Source of the DNA: Campylobacter lanienae NCTC 13004
Lineage (GTDB): Bacteria > Campylobacterota > Campylobacteria > Campylobacterales > Campylobacteraceae
Length of the DNA: 64,000 nt
NCBI RefSeq assembly: GCF_002139935.1
Contig: NZ_CP015578.1
Coordinates: 1,116,001 to 1,180,000, forward strand
Direction of reading: 5' to 3'
The notes below the pieces were generated by a model. The model searched no databases, was not told where the DNA came from, and was given only the letters and a program-made list of their open reading frames with translations. Within the stretch, counting starts at the first letter, position 1, and each line of letters starts with the position of its first letter. Both the position numbers and the translations under genes were made by a program. Positions 16,815-30,307 of this stretch are shown here, one piece after another.

Positions 16815-17379
16815 TACCGCTAAGCTCCATAAGGGCTTGATTAATCCTATCTAGAGTTTTATTCATTGTTTGTTGTGAGATATCTGGCAAGGCCTGACCC
16901 CACATAGCTTCAGCTTGAGCGAAGCCATTTTTGACCCCTTCTAAACCGCTTCTTAGCTTCTGGGCATCGCCACCGGCTCCATTTATGACAAAGTCGGCTA
17001 TACGATTTGCGGTATTATTTATTCCAAAATATCCATTATCGCTTATTAGGCTGCTTGCCTCTTGTGAAGTTAAATCACCGATTGGCTTGCCGCTATAGCC
17101 TGTGATACCGATATTTTGATTTAATAGATCTTTTAGGCCTTGAGTAAAGCTATTTGCGGTGTTATTTTGATTATTTAAACTAAGGCTAGTAAGGCCAATT
17201 TGCATATTAAAATTGCCATTAGAATAGTCAAAGCTTTGTTGCATAAACTGCATATAATACCCGCTTGTTAGCTCTTTTGCGTTAATATTGCTAGTTGATT
17301 CTTTAATTTTATCAATATTAGATTTAGAATTTGGATTGATATTTAAAAAATCTAAGCTATTTGTGCTATTTACTTGCAT
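16792..17379 (-). CDS. DUF5610-like protein, probably flagellum-regulated
   Basis: The 195-residue soluble protein has a polar N-terminus and a C-terminal domain with GYFGINNTANRIADFV, GLEGVKNGFAQAEAMWG and LDRINQALMEL, which resembles DUF5610 proteins (sometimes labelled hydrogenase-4 component G in Campylobacterota). The old label has no visible basis here: no hydrogenase motif exists. A sigma28-like promoter upstream and the nearby flagellin suggest expression with late flagellar genes. It overlaps the following lipoprotein gene. Ribosome site AAGGAG. Confidence 0.6.
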   Translation of the reverse strand: MQVNSTNSLDFLNINPNSKSNIDKIKESTSNINAKELTSGYYMQFMQQSFDYSNGNFNMQIGLTSLSLNNQNNTANSFTQGLKDLLNQNIGITGYSGKPIGDLTSQEASSLISDNGYFGINNTANRIADFVINGAGGDAQKLRSGLEGVKNGFAQAEAMWGQALPDISQQTMNKTLDRINQALMELSGNAINVTA

Positions 17380-17404
17380 CTTTTCTCCTTTTAAATTTAT
17401 AATA

Positions 17405-17431
17405 AAATCGGATATTTAGAAAAATATTTTA
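17405..17431 (-). promoter_or_regulatory. Putative sigma28 promoter of the DUF5610-like gene
   Basis: On the minus strand TAAAATAT (17431-17424), an 11-base spacer and TCCGATTT (17412-17405) resemble TAAAGTTT-N11-GCCGATAA. The -10 ends 26 bases before the ATG. Confidence 0.45.
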
Positions 17432-17490
17432 ACCTTAAAAATTATTAAAACTAATTTGACTAAGAACATAGCCAAATTCATATTATTGTC

Positions 17491-19008
17491 TTATTTTTTC
17501 ATACTTAGATAGCTATTTAATGCGCTTACATAGGCTTTGGCGCTTGCCATCATCGTATCTATATCAAGGCCATGTCCGATAAATGGAGGCTCATCAGAGC
17601 CAAATGCTACTTTAACTGTAACTTTCGCAAGAGCATCTTTGCCTTGAGATACGGCTGAAACCTTATAATCTTTTAACTCACCAGCGACTTTGCTTATCCT
17701 ATCAATTACTTTAAATATCGCATCAGCCGTGCCATTGCCAAGAGCTGCTTCACTGATAATCTCATCATTAAATTTAATACTAATAGCAGCGTTTGAGTGG
17801 CCTAGATTACAAGTGTTGGCGCTTAATTTTTCGATAGTATAAATTTCAGGAATTTTGATGATTTCACTACTAACTAACGCTCTAATATCATCATCGAAAA
17901 TCTCTTTTTTCTTATCGCAAAGCAATTTAAAATTATTAAATGCTTCATTGATCTCTTCATCATTTAGATCAAATCCTAAATTTATAAGCTTATCTTTAAA
18001 GGCGTGGCGACCACTGTGTTTGCCTAAAACTAAGGCATTTTTCTTCGCACCGATATCTTCGGCTTTGATTATTTCGTAAGTTTGGGCGCATTTTAACATA
18101 CCATCTTGATGAATTCCGCTCTCATGAGCAAAAGCATTTTTGCCTACGATGGCTTTATTTGGTTGTGGTTCAATACCTGTGATAGTGGCTACTAAGCGAC
18201 TAGTAGGGTAAATTTCTTTAGTTACGATATCTGTGTATAAGCCATCAAACTCATCAGACCTAGTCTTTAAGGTCATCACGATCTCTTCAAGTGCGGCGTT
18301 ACCGGCTCTTTCGCCTAATCCATTTATGGTACATTCCACCTGTCTAGCACCGGCTTTGATACTTGCTAAAGTGTTTGCCACGGCCAAGCCAAGGTCATTG
18401 TGATTATGGACTGAGATAATGGCTCTATCGCCCATATATTCGCTCATAACTCTAACCATATCGGCAATCTCATAAGGCAATCTAAATCCCACCGTATCAG
18501 GCAAATTCAAAGTTCTAGCACCTGCGCTCACTACTGCATCGCAAATCTCTTTTAAAAATGAAATATCACTTCTACCAGCATCTTCGCAACTAAACTCAAC
18601 ATCATCTACGAGAGTTTTAGCATATTGAACCGCTTCTATAGCTCTTTTAATCACCTCATCTGGCTTCATTTTAAGCTTGTGTTCCATATGGATAGGGCTT
18701 GTGGCTATGAAGGTATGAATTCTCTTATTTTTAGCCGGAGCAATAGCATCAGCTGCTGCCTTAATATCACGCTCCAAAGCTCTAGCAAGACTAGCTACTT
18801 TGATAGAATTTACCTGTTTGGCAATTTGATTAATAGCATCAAAATCACCAGGACTAGCAGCCGCAAAACCAGCCTCCATCACATCTACACCAAGTCTCTC
18901 TAACTGAAGTGCGATCTGAATTTTCTCTTCAGTATTCATTGAAGCACCGGGGCTTTGCTCACCATCTCTTAAAGTAGTATCAAAAACTATAATTTTATTT
19001 TTATCCAT
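17491..19008 (-). CDS. leuA: 2-isopropylmalate synthase
   Basis: This enzyme condenses acetyl-CoA with 2-ketoisovalerate, the first committed step of leucine biosynthesis. The 505 residues match the family. The catalytic barrel starts with [12 protein letters not shown] and includes the metal-binding HNHND and the [13 protein letters not shown] segment. The C-terminal third is the LeuA allosteric domain for leucine feedback, ending in a segment with [21 protein letters not shown]. The ribosome site is AAGGAT. No other leu gene lies in the window. Confidence 0.95.
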   Translation of the reverse strand: MDKNKIIVFDTTLRDGEQSPGASMNTEEKIQIALQLERLGVDVMEAGFAAASPGDFDAINQIAKQVNSIKVASLARALERDIKAAADAIAPAKNKRIHTFIATSPIHMEHKLKMKPDEVIKRAIEAVQYAKTLVDDVEFSCEDAGRSDISFLKEICDAVVSAGARTLNLPDTVGFRLPYEIADMVRVMSEYMGDRAIISVHNHNDLGLAVANTLASIKAGARQVECTINGLGERAGNAALEEIVMTLKTRSDEFDGLYTDIVTKEIYPTSRLVATITGIEPQPNKAIVGKNAFAHESGIHQDGMLKCAQTYEIIKAEDIGAKKNALVLGKHSGRHAFKDKLINLGFDLNDEEINEAFNNFKLLCDKKKEIFDDDIRALVSSEIIKIPEIYTIEKLSANTCNLGHSNAAISIKFNDEIISEAALGNGTADAIFKVIDRISKVAGELKDYKVSAVSQGKDALAKVTVKVAFGSDEPPFIGHGLDIDTMMASAKAYVSALNSYLSMKK

Positions 19009-19131
19009 TTTATTATCCTTAAATTTATTATATTTTTATATTTTACGCACAAAATTTGAATTAAAAAGAGCTACAGAGCAGATTAAGGAGAGAGAGCTTA
19101 TAGATGAATATATAAATTTTTTTACTATTTG

Positions 19132-19863
19132 CTACCATTTTTGTTCCTTTATCTTGATATTCTTGGCGAAAAATCTCGCCCAAATCGCACGAATTATACC
19201 ATATATAGTATAAACAGAAATCAAAGCAGTGGCTGATTCTAATGGATATAGATATAAAAGTGAAAATATGATCACCAATATAACAAGTGCTTTTATATAT
19301 TTTGAGCGACCAAAATCCACCTTTTTAAAGCTCGGATATCTTACATTAGAAACCATCAATATCGAAAGTAGCCCCATTAATACTAAAAATACCCACTCAT
19401 AGCCCTTTATAAACTCATATTTATTATAAATTCCAATCCAAAATCCTGCCACAATAGCAGCCGTAGGAATCGGTAATCCAATAAACATATTTGGCTCATT
19501 CTCATTAGTTGTGACATTAAATCTAGCCAATCTAATCGCCCCAAATACCACAAACATAGCCGTAATCAGTGAGCCAAATCTACCAAATTCACTGCCAATG
19601 CTAAAATAAAATAGCATAGCAGGTGCCACGCCAAATGCCACTAAATCAGCCAAACTATCAAACTCAACACCAAATTTAGAAGTAGTTTTAGTAAGTCGTG
19701 CCACCCTACCATCTAAGCCATCTAATACAAGCGAGACAACAAGATAAAATATCGCCTTGCCAAACTCACCATTTGAACTAGCTAAAATACTAATAATACC
19801 AGTAAATGCGCTACCTGCGGTAAATAAATTTGGGAGTATATATATCAATTTATTATTATTCAT
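19132..19863 (-). CDS. pssA: CDP-diacylglycerol--serine O-phosphatidyltransferase
   Basis: This integral membrane enzyme makes phosphatidylserine from CDP-diacylglycerol and serine. The CDP-alcohol phosphatidyltransferase motif DG-x2-AR-x8-G-x3-D-x3-D is present as DGLDGRVARLTKTTSKFGVE and the following FDSLAD. The 243 residues contain about seven hydrophobic segments. It overlaps the upstream Psd-like gene by 8 bases and is the last gene of the pgl-to-pssA minus-strand run, in the same order as C. jejuni Cj1114c-Cj1121c (recalled). Confidence 0.92.
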   Translation of the reverse strand: MNNNKLIYILPNLFTAGSAFTGIISILASSNGEFGKAIFYLVVSLVLDGLDGRVARLTKTTSKFGVEFDSLADLVAFGVAPAMLFYFSIGSEFGRFGSLITAMFVVFGAIRLARFNVTTNENEPNMFIGLPIPTAAIVAGFWIGIYNKYEFIKGYEWVFLVLMGLLSILMVSNVRYPSFKKVDFGRSKYIKALVILVIIFSLLYLYPLESATALISVYTIYGIIRAIWARFFAKNIKIKEQKW

Positions 19864-20467
19864 CTATATAACCTATAACGCTACAAGCTTTGATTTTATC
19901 ACCTTTACTAAAAGCGATTCTAGTATTTAAAGGCATTAAAATAGCAACCTTGCCATCTTTTAAAAATCCGATTCTACGGCCTGATTTAACATATTTTAAA
20001 TTCTCTAAATAAATTTTAGAAGTTAGCGCTGATGTGCTAATGCGAATTATAAAATCTTGATTTTTTGATATTATGGTTGCTCTATTGCTTAGTAAATTTA
20101 AATTTGGGTCGCTGCTATGGATATTAAGGCCATTACGCCTTTTAATCACAGAAATATCCATATCGCATATAGAACGCAACACACCAGAATCAAATATTCT
20201 ATTGCGGATTAGAATTTGAGTATAGGCACGGCCATTATAATTGGATTTTTTAATATCTTCTACAATCCCATCTATCGGTGATAAAATAGCCTTAGGATCT
20301 TCACTTTGTGGAAGTTTTTCTGGATTTTTATATATCCACAACGAGATAAGAAACAAAAGGCCAAAAATTAAAGGCCAAAAATTAAAAATCCAAGATAACA
20401 CAAAAAGTACAAAAGCGATAAAAACGCACTTATAGCCGTATTTGCTTATAATTCCTAGATTATCCAT
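19856..20467 (-). CDS. Phosphatidylserine decarboxylase-like protein lacking the cleavage serine
   Basis: The 203-residue protein has two membrane helices at the N-terminus (about residues 13-45), then a Psd-like beta domain (AILSPIDGIVEDIKKS, NGLNIHSSDPNLNLLSNRA). Archaeal-type Psd enzymes form a pyruvoyl group at a Gly-Ser pair in a segment like IRFGSRVDVYLP. Here the matching stretch reads GFLKDGKVAILMP, so the serine is absent and self-processing is not expected. It probably has a non-enzymatic or altered role beside pssA, with true Psd encoded elsewhere. It overlaps pssA and starts five bases after ftsH. Confidence 0.75.
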   Translation of the reverse strand: MDNLGIISKYGYKCVFIAFVLFVLSWIFNFWPLIFGLLFLISLWIYKNPEKLPQSEDPKAILSPIDGIVEDIKKSNYNGRAYTQILIRNRIFDSGVLRSICDMDISVIKRRNGLNIHSSDPNLNLLSNRATIISKNQDFIIRISTSALTSKIYLENLKYVKSGRRIGFLKDGKVAILMPLNTRIAFSKGDKIKACSVIGYIDE

Positions 20468-20472
20468 CTATT

Positions 20473-22389
20473 TTAATTCTCTTTTGCCTTTGCGATATCT
20501 GAATTATCATCTTCGATGTCAACTAAACGAGTAGGTAAGCCATTTGCCTCTTCAAATTCTTTGATAATAGCCCTTACCTTGCTACCTTCTATGGTCTCTT
20601 CTTCATATAAAGACTCCACCATCTTCTCTATAGCACCACGATATAACTCAAGAGTATTTACAACCGCATTATATCTCTCATTTAAGAAGTTTTTAACAAA
20701 TTCATCTAATTTTTGTGCCATATCATCGCTATAATCTTTTAATGACTGACCGCCATTTAAAAATAAATTTCGCTGTTTTTCTAAAACCATAAGCCCTGCT
20801 ACATCGGTCATTCCATACATTGATACCATCGCTTTGATAATATCAGTAGCACGCTCAAGGTCATTACTAGCACCTGTGCTAATCTCTTTGATAAATACCT
20901 GCTCAGCGGCTCTACCACCTAAAAGGACATCAACTTTAGCGATAAGCTCATGTTTTTGCATTAAAAATTTATTCTCTTCTGGAGCGTTTAGAGTATAGCC
21001 CAATGCTGCTATACCTCTTGGGATTACGGAGACTTTAGTAACCTTATCAGCACCCTTTGTAGTCTCAGCTATAAGGGCGTGTCCGCACTCATGATATGTG
21101 ACTATCTTTTTCTCTTTTGGGTTTATGCGGCGAGATTTTTTCTCAAGTCCCGCTATTGCTCTTTCTACTGCTTCTACTAGATCTTGTTGATCAATTTTGG
21201 TTTTATTAGAGCGACCGGCTAAAAGAGCGGCTTCATTAATAATGTTAGCCAAATCCGCCCCAGCAAGACCAGCGGTTAAGCGACCTATCTCATCCATATT
21301 TACATCATTTGAGAGTTTAACCTCTTTACTATGTACCTTTAAGATATCAACACGCCCCTTAAAATCAGGTTTATCGACCAAAACTTGGCGGTCAAATCTA
21401 CCCGGTCTTAAAAGAGCCGCATCCAAAACTTCTGGGCGGTTTGTCGCTGCTAGGACAATTACTGGACTCTTATCGCTATCAAAGCCATCCATTTCTGCTA
21501 AAAGTTGATTTAATGTCTGTTCTCTCTCGTCATTGCCACCCATCATAGAACCTGCGGCTCTGCTTTTACCTATAGCATCGATCTCATCTATAAATACAAT
21601 AGCTGGGGCCTCTTTTTTAGCATTTTCGAATAGATCTCTCACCCTACTAGCACCAACACCTACAAACATCTCTATAAAACTAGATCCCGAAACAGAGAAA
21701 AACGGCACTTCAGCTTCGCCAGCAACAGCCTTAGCAAGCAACGTTTTACCTGTTCCTGGAGGGCCTACTAGTAATACCCCTTTTGGAATTTTGGCACCAA
21801 GACGGATATATCGCTCAGGATTTTTAAGAAAATCTACAATCTCTTTAACCTCATCTTTGGCCTCTTCTACACCAGCAACATCATCAAATTTAACCTTTGG
21901 TTTTTCGCTATTTATAAGCTTTTTACTGCTTCCCATGCCTAAAATTCCGCTACCCATGTTTTTTTGCATCCTGCTAGCCAAAAACATCCAAATAGCAAAG
22001 AAAATAAATACCGGAATAACCCAAGAAAATATCATATCACTTAGCCAATTACTCTCGTTATAAGCACCATAACTTATGTTATTTTCCTCTAAAAGTGGCA
22101 CTAAAGTTTGGTCATTTGCTACCTTTTTAACTACATAAGTTTGCGAATTTCCACTAGCTTTGATTGTGGTTTGACCGATTACAACCTCATTTATCTGCTT
22201 TGATTTAATCAAAGATTTAAGCTCTGAATAGCTAATATTTTTTGAATTTCCGCCAGAAATTCCCATATCATCAGGGCTCATACTGCGAAAGATTAGCACC
22301 ATAATAACCGCAAAAATCGCAAATACTAAGATAGGATTTTTATTAAAAAAATTACCATTATTTCCATTTGATTGATTTTTATTTTCCAT
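20473..22389 (-). CDS. ftsH: ATP-dependent zinc metalloprotease FtsH
   Basis: This membrane-anchored AAA+ protease degrades misassembled membrane proteins and regulatory proteins. The 638 residues contain an N-terminal membrane helix (about 19-36), a periplasmic domain, a second helix (about 119-137), the AAA module with GPPGTGKT at 209-216 and Walker [12 protein letters not shown], and the zinc protease site HECGH at 433-437. Its start shares one base with the prmA stop (TAATG type), implying coupled translation. The order prmA-ftsH-Psd-like-pssA is conserved in Campylobacter. Confidence 0.96.
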   Translation of the reverse strand: MENKNQSNGNNGNFFNKNPILVFAIFAVIMVLIFRSMSPDDMGISGGNSKNISYSELKSLIKSKQINEVVIGQTTIKASGNSQTYVVKKVANDQTLVPLLEENNISYGAYNESNWLSDMIFSWVIPVFIFFAIWMFLASRMQKNMGSGILGMGSSKKLINSEKPKVKFDDVAGVEEAKDEVKEIVDFLKNPERYIRLGAKIPKGVLLVGPPGTGKTLLAKAVAGEAEVPFFSVSGSSFIEMFVGVGASRVRDLFENAKKEAPAIVFIDEIDAIGKSRAAGSMMGGNDEREQTLNQLLAEMDGFDSDKSPVIVLAATNRPEVLDAALLRPGRFDRQVLVDKPDFKGRVDILKVHSKEVKLSNDVNMDEIGRLTAGLAGADLANIINEAALLAGRSNKTKIDQQDLVEAVERAIAGLEKKSRRINPKEKKIVTYHECGHALIAETTKGADKVTKVSVIPRGIAALGYTLNAPEENKFLMQKHELIAKVDVLLGGRAAEQVFIKEISTGASNDLERATDIIKAMVSMYGMTDVAGLMVLEKQRNLFLNGGQSLKDYSDDMAQKLDEFVKNFLNERYNAVVNTLELYRGAIEKMVESLYEEETIEGSKVRAIIKEFEEANGLPTRLVDIEDDNSDIAKAKEN

Positions 22390-23201
22390 TATTTTCCTTG
22401 ATTTTTAAATACAAAACTCTCCCACTCATTTTGAGTTAAATTTTCCACCAACTCAAAATCGCTAAAGACATTTGTAATTCTGCTTTTATATTTTGTTAAA
22501 ATTCCAGATAGTATGATTATACCGCCGGATTTGACCTTGGATTTGAGATCATTAGCAAGAAATAGTATAACATCGGCAATAATATTAGCCACCACCACAT
22601 CATAACGATCTTTGCTATCTGTGACTGAGCCAACCCAAATTTGCTTTATGGATACCATATTTTTTTGAGCGTTATCAATCGTACTTTGGACCGCTAGCTC
22701 ATCGGTATCGCAACTATAAACACTCAAACCTAGCTTAGCCATAGCTATACTTAAAATTCCACTACCGCAACCAACATCTAAGGCATCTTTATACTCTTTG
22801 GAATATTTAGAGATTAATTTTAAACATGAATTTGTACTCTCATGATGACCAGATCCAAAGGCAAGAGCTGGATCTATGATGATATCTATTAATCTGCTTT
22901 TTGGTTTTTCCCAACTTGGCCTAATGTAAAAATCACCCGCAATAACCGGAGTTACACCCTTTTTATACTCATTAATCCAATCTATATTATCTTTAATTAT
23001 CAAATCAGTAGATATATCACAACCTAGACGACTAGCAAACTCTTCAAGTCCCCATTTAATATGATTTAGATCCTCTTCATCTCTTATGATAAAACCATTA
23101 TCAATCTCTTCTATACAGGTAAATCCAAATTCAAATATGAGATCTTTTAATGGCTCTATTTGTGAAGATAAGACTCTTAATTCGTAATATTTATCTTTCA
23201 T
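22389..23201 (-). CDS. prmA: Ribosomal protein L11 methyltransferase
   Basis: This SAM-dependent enzyme methylates ribosomal protein L11. The SAM-binding segment DALDVGCGSGILSIAMAKLG, the upstream DPALAFGSGHHEST and the later VVANIIADVI are diagnostic. The 270 residues are near the usual length. It begins at the last base of the cheY stop codon and ends at the first base of ftsH, so the three genes are tightly coupled. Confidence 0.93.
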   Translation of the reverse strand: MKDKYYELRVLSSQIEPLKDLIFEFGFTCIEEIDNGFIIRDEEDLNHIKWGLEEFASRLGCDISTDLIIKDNIDWINEYKKGVTPVIAGDFYIRPSWEKPKSRLIDIIIDPALAFGSGHHESTNSCLKLISKYSKEYKDALDVGCGSGILSIAMAKLGLSVYSCDTDELAVQSTIDNAQKNMVSIKQIWVGSVTDSKDRYDVVVANIIADVILFLANDLKSKVKSGGIIILSGILTKYKSRITNVFSDFELVENLTQNEWESFVFKNQGK

Positions 23202-23566
23202 TATCCAAGAACATCTTCAAGCTTCTCTTTGAGAACTTGAGGCGTAAAGGGTTTTACTATATAGTTATTTACACCAGCTTTTAATGCTGTGATAACCTCT
23301 GCTTTACCACCTTCTGTAGTTACCATTATAATAGGCATATTCTCATATTTAGACTCTGCTCTTACCTTTTTAACAAGCTCTAGGCCATTCATCTCAGGCA
23401 TATTCCAGTCTGTAATCAAGACACCAATATCTGGATTTTGGCAAAGTAGATCCCAAGCCTCTACACCATGCTCTGCTTGTAATACATCCTTATGACCAAG
23501 TCTTTCTAATGTATTTTTTATAATTCTCCTCATAGTAGAGCTATCATCAACAACTAATAACTTCAC
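23201..23566 (-). CDS. cheY: Chemotaxis response regulator CheY
   Basis: This single-domain receiver is phosphorylated by CheA and binds the flagellar switch to change rotation. The 121 residues carry the acidic pair D7-D8, phosphoacceptor D53 in ITDWNMPEMNG, the conserved threonine in MVTTEGG, and K103 in IVKPFTP. The absence of an output domain fits CheY. It is followed without gap by prmA and preceded by a 64-base spacer after hisA. Confidence 0.95.
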   Translation of the reverse strand: MKLLVVDDSSTMRRIIKNTLERLGHKDVLQAEHGVEAWDLLCQNPDIGVLITDWNMPEMNGLELVKKVRAESKYENMPIIMVTTEGGKAEVITALKAGVNNYIVKPFTPQVLKEKLEDVLG

Positions 23567-23630
23567 TAACTATCCTTTCTCAACTTTGGCGGTATTTTAT
23601 CTAAAATTACATTTAAAATAACTTTAATAA

Positions 23631-24341
23631 CTAAAATTTATTTCCAAAAATATCATTAAGGCTGATTTTGCCTTCATAATATGCCTTGCCAATTATCACG
23701 CCAGATATGTCTGTTGCTTTGCTCGCAGCCTCTAAATCAGCCAAACTAGCTACGCCTCCACTTGCGATTGTAGGCAAACCACTAGCCTTGGCAATTGATG
23801 AAGTGAATTCTAAATTCAAGCCACAAAGCATTCCATCTTTGCTAATATCAGTAGCGATGATCGCTTCTACTCCAGCATCTGCGTATAGTTTGGCCAATTC
23901 CGTAGCTCTCATTTGGCTTATTTGTGCCCAGCCTTCAACTGCGACAAAACCATCTTTGGCATCGATACCTACAACAATTCTATATTTGCTAGACATCTCT
24001 TTTACAAAATCAGGATTTTTAAGCGCAACTGAACCTAAAATCAATCTAGTTACGCCTGAGCTTAAATAGCTCTTTATGCGCTCTTCATTACGAACTCCGC
24101 CGCCAATTTGTATATTTAAATTTGTTGCGCTCACTATCTTTTCAATTGTTTTTAAATTTATCGCATCACCAGCAAATGCTCCATCTAAATCTACAATATG
24201 TAACCATTTGGCTCCAGCATCGCTAAATTTCTTAGCTAATTCCCAAGGCTCATTTGAGTAAATTTTCGCACTATCCATAAGACCTTTAGATAGCCTAACT
24301 GCCTTGCCATCTTTTAAGTCTATTGCCATATATTTTTCCAT
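23631..24341 (-). CDS. hisA: Phosphoribosylformimino-5-aminoimidazole carboxamide ribotide isomerase
   Basis: HisA catalyses the Amadori rearrangement of ProFAR to PRFAR in histidine biosynthesis. The (beta/alpha)8 barrel shows the catalytic aspartate in [16 protein letters not shown], the phosphate-binding IQIGGGVR and IASGGVASL, and the second catalytic aspartate in ATDISKDG. The 236 residues match the family. It shares one base with the hisH stop codon, so the two are translationally coupled. hisF is not in the window. Confidence 0.93.
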   Translation of the reverse strand: MEKYMAIDLKDGKAVRLSKGLMDSAKIYSNEPWELAKKFSDAGAKWLHIVDLDGAFAGDAINLKTIEKIVSATNLNIQIGGGVRNEERIKSYLSSGVTRLILGSVALKNPDFVKEMSSKYRIVVGIDAKDGFVAVEGWAQISQMRATELAKLYADAGVEAIIATDISKDGMLCGLNLEFTSSIAKASGLPTIASGGVASLADLEAASKATDISGVIIGKAYYEGKISLNDIFGNKF

Positions 24342-24958
24342 TATAACTCCATAAAATTTTTGATAATTCTCAATCCATTTTCATGAGATTTTTCAGGGTG
24401 CGGCTGAAAGCCATAGACATTTTCATACTCAACAGCACTTACAAACTCATATCCATAATCTGTATAAGCTAGAGCGAATTTATTATCACAAACAGCGTGA
24501 TATGAATGGACAAAATATAGATAAGCACTATCTTTTAATCCATCTATAATTTTGCTTTGTTTTGTAAATTTAGCCCTATTCCAGCCCATGTGTGGGACTT
24601 TTAAATGTTCATTAAATTTGGATTTATCAAACTCTACAATACTCCCTTTAATCACACCCAAACCGCTATGTTCGCCAAATTCATAGCTTTTATCAAACAA
24701 AAGTTGCATCCCAAGGCATATTCCTAAAAACGGCTTACCCTTAGAGATGAATTCCAAAATTGCGCTATCAAGATTATTTGATTTTAACTGCTCCATAGCC
24801 TTGCCAAAAGCCCCCACACCAGGTAAAAGCAACTTATCATAGCTTTTTAATCTATCTGCGTCGCTTACCAATTCGCTCTTAGCGCCTACAAACTCAAGAG
24901 CATTTTGGACGCTTCTGATATTTCCGGCACCATAATCAATTATCCCTATCAATACCAC
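24341..24958 (-). CDS. hisH: Imidazole glycerol phosphate synthase, glutamine amidotransferase subunit
   Basis: HisH hydrolyses glutamine and channels ammonia to HisF, which makes imidazole glycerol phosphate and AICAR. The triad is visible: nucleophile Cys in GICLGMQLL, His in [12 protein letters not shown] and the following Glu. The oxyanion region [10 protein letters not shown] is typical. The start codon is GTG at 24958 or a TTG two codons later, and the gene overlaps pglG by about 23 bases. Its partner HisF must be encoded elsewhere. Confidence 0.92.
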   Translation of the reverse strand: MVLIGIIDYGAGNIRSVQNALEFVGAKSELVSDADRLKSYDKLLLPGVGAFGKAMEQLKSNNLDSAILEFISKGKPFLGICLGMQLLFDKSYEFGEHSGLGVIKGSIVEFDKSKFNEHLKVPHMGWNRAKFTKQSKIIDGLKDSAYLYFVHSYHAVCDNKFALAYTDYGYEFVSAVEYENVYGFQPHPEKSHENGLRIIKNFMEL

Positions 24959-25841
24959 CCCTTTTTAAAACAAACAAATAGCAACTCAAAGCAACCATCA
25001 AAAGCCCTACCCCACCGATGAGATAGATAGCATATATTATCTGACTTGGATCAGTAATAGCAAATTTAAACACAAGCATCAAAGACTCAATAGCTAGAGC
25101 TATAATAATACTTCCAATAAATCTCACCATAGTTCTGCTACCGCCGTTTTGATGGTGATTTGGCCTACCTAAAACCTCAGATTCAAATATCGCTTTGACA
25201 AGATCAAATATAGCAAGAGCTAAGGTCAAAACAATTGTAGATTCAAAAACTTCGCTAATATTAATCTCATTAAAGCTTTTTAATACAAAACTTTTTATCC
25301 CATGGATAAATAAAACTAGCGAAATCACAAAAAGCGCCAAAGAGAAAATCGAGTATATAAGCTTTGTGAATTTGCCAAATATCCCATCAACCGATCCAGG
25401 GCTGATGATGGATAGAAGTTCGCTTAATCCGATATCCATACAAGCTACATAAACTAGCTCTTTTTTATCATCATATATAGGCATTGATGCTGTAACGCAA
25501 AGCTGATTAGTAAGACTAGATGGATATGGATCAGTCATCACGCAACGCTTTTCACGCACACTTCTGTAATAATATGCTTTGTTGCTTCTATTTATCCCCT
25601 CTCCAATGCTGTTTTTAGGATCTAGGCTTATAGTGTTTTCTAGTTGAATTCCATTTTTATCCAAGATATAAAAAGCATCGAAAATATCAACTTCATGAGC
25701 GATTTTATCAAAGCCATCTTTAATGCTTTGTGCGCTTACACCTGGGAGGTTATTTGGTATATTTCTAGTTAATAGATAACATAGATAGGCTCTCGCTTTA
25801 TAGCGTATCTGACTAAACTCTTCAATCTCTTTAAATGTCAC
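24936..25841 (-). CDS. pglG: PglG-like membrane protein of the N-glycosylation locus
   Basis: The 301-residue protein has an N-terminal sensor-like domain (about residues 30-145, with RSVREKRCVMTDPYPSSLTN, reminiscent of PDC/dCache folds) and four membrane helices in the second half (about 160-290). It matches the position and organisation of pglG, a gene of the C. jejuni pgl locus whose product is not required for glycan assembly (recalled). The GTG start lies ten bases after the pglF stop with an AGGAA site. The function is unknown; a signalling or membrane role is inferred from the sensor-like domain. Confidence 0.8.
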   Translation of the reverse strand: MTFKEIEEFSQIRYKARAYLCYLLTRNIPNNLPGVSAQSIKDGFDKIAHEVDIFDAFYILDKNGIQLENTISLDPKNSIGEGINRSNKAYYYRSVREKRCVMTDPYPSSLTNQLCVTASMPIYDDKKELVYVACMDIGLSELLSIISPGSVDGIFGKFTKLIYSIFSLALFVISLVLFIHGIKSFVLKSFNEINISEVFESTIVLTLALAIFDLVKAIFESEVLGRPNHHQNGGSRTMVRFIGSIIIALAIESLMLVFKFAITDPSQIIYAIYLIGGVGLLMVALSCYLFVLKRGGIDRDN

Positions 25842-25850
25842 GATAAATTC

Positions 25851-28852
<3,002 letters not shown>

Positions 28853-28954
28853 TTAAACATAATATTTAAATAAATTATTTAATACTATTTTTATTTTTAA
28901 TAAAGTTTTGCTAGGCTACAATTTCCGCTCAAAATCAAAAATAGAAAGAGTATT

Positions 28955-30298
28955 TTGAAACAACTTAGTTTAGATAGAAATACATTTAAAATTTTATTAT
29001 GAGGCTATATCATCATCGCTTTATTAGGAGCTATAATCTTAAACTCAAGCTGGGCTAGTGTAGCACCAATAAGCTTTATCGATGCCTTTTTCACTAGTAC
29101 TTCAGCTATTAGTATGACTGGACTTATAGTCAAAAATACCGCTATGGATTTCACCTTAGCTGGTCAGATAATCATCTTGATCTTAATACAAATTGGCGGT
29201 TTGGGATATATGAGTATAGGGCTTTTTATCTATATATTAATACGCAAAAAATTTGGATTTAATGGCAAAAATTTATTAAAAGAGTCCTTACTATATCCAT
29301 CTACTGAAGGGATATCTAAATTTTTTAAAAATGTCGTGCTTTTTGTCTTTTTGATTGAGCTAATTGGTGCTATACTCCTTACTATGCGTTTTATGCTTGA
29401 GATGAATTTTGCTAAGGCTTTGTGGTTTGGGGTTTTTCACTCAATTAGTGCTTTTAACAATGCTGGTTTTAGTATATTTGAAAGTGGCTTAACCCCTTAT
29501 AAACATGATTTGGCTATAAATATCATTATAACATCTTTGATTATTATCGGTGGGCTTGGATACTTTGTCTTAGTTGAGCTATATTTTTTCCAAAAAAAGA
29601 GAATTCAAAATTTAAGCCTGCATACCAAAGTTGTAATCCTAGCTACAATTTCGCTTATTGTATTTTCAACACTTATTATCTTTCTTTTAGAGTATTCTAA
29701 CCCAAATTCCATAGGTAACTTCTCTATTTTTGATAAAATTTTAAGCTCATATTTTACCACTATCAACTACCGAACGGCTGGATTTAACACGCTTGATATG
29801 AGTGCTTTACATGATGCGAGTTTGTTTTTTGGCTCTTTATTTATGGTTATTGGCGGCGCACCTGGCGGGACGGCTGGCGGAATGCAAATCACCACTTTAG
29901 TGGTGCTTTTATTCTATGTTTATTGGAGTATTCGCAATGGGCGAGTAAGGATTTTTAATCAAGAAATTTCACAAGAGACCATATCAAGAGCTTTTATTAT
30001 AACTGTTGGATCAGCTGTTTATATAGTTATAGCTGTGATTTTGATATCTTTGTTGGAATCTAAATTTAATTTTATCTATATTCTGTTTGAGATATCATCA
30101 GCATTTGCTACAGTCGGAATCTCCGTAGGAGATAGCGGAACTCTCTCGCTTTGTGCGTTATTTAGCGATTCTAGTAAAATAATAATTATAATTATGATGT
30201 TAAGCGGCAGGATTGGTGTGTATGCCTTTTTATTATCTATTTTTAAAGAGGATAAAAGCACACATATTAAATTCCCTGAAGGAAAAATATATTTATAA
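28955..30298 (+). pseudogene. ktrB: Potassium uptake protein KtrB/TrkH type, interrupted by in-frame TGA
   Basis: The frame from TTG 28955 (KQLSLDRNTFKILL) to TAA 30298 reads as one KtrB-like channel of about 447 residues, but codon 16 is TGA (29000-29002). What follows, GYIIIALLGAIIL then DAFFTSTSAISMTGL, is normal KtrB sequence including the first selectivity-loop TSAISMTGL. Later P-loops are present (HSISAFNNAGFS, NYRTAGFNT, SAFATVGISVG). Without readthrough only an internal start (ATG 29114) could be used, which would remove the first helix. A TGG-to-TGA change is the simplest origin. The remaining frame is intact, so the lesion is recent or tolerated. ktrA follows directly. Confidence 0.8.
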
Positions 30299-30307
30299 AG
30301 GTAAGTT

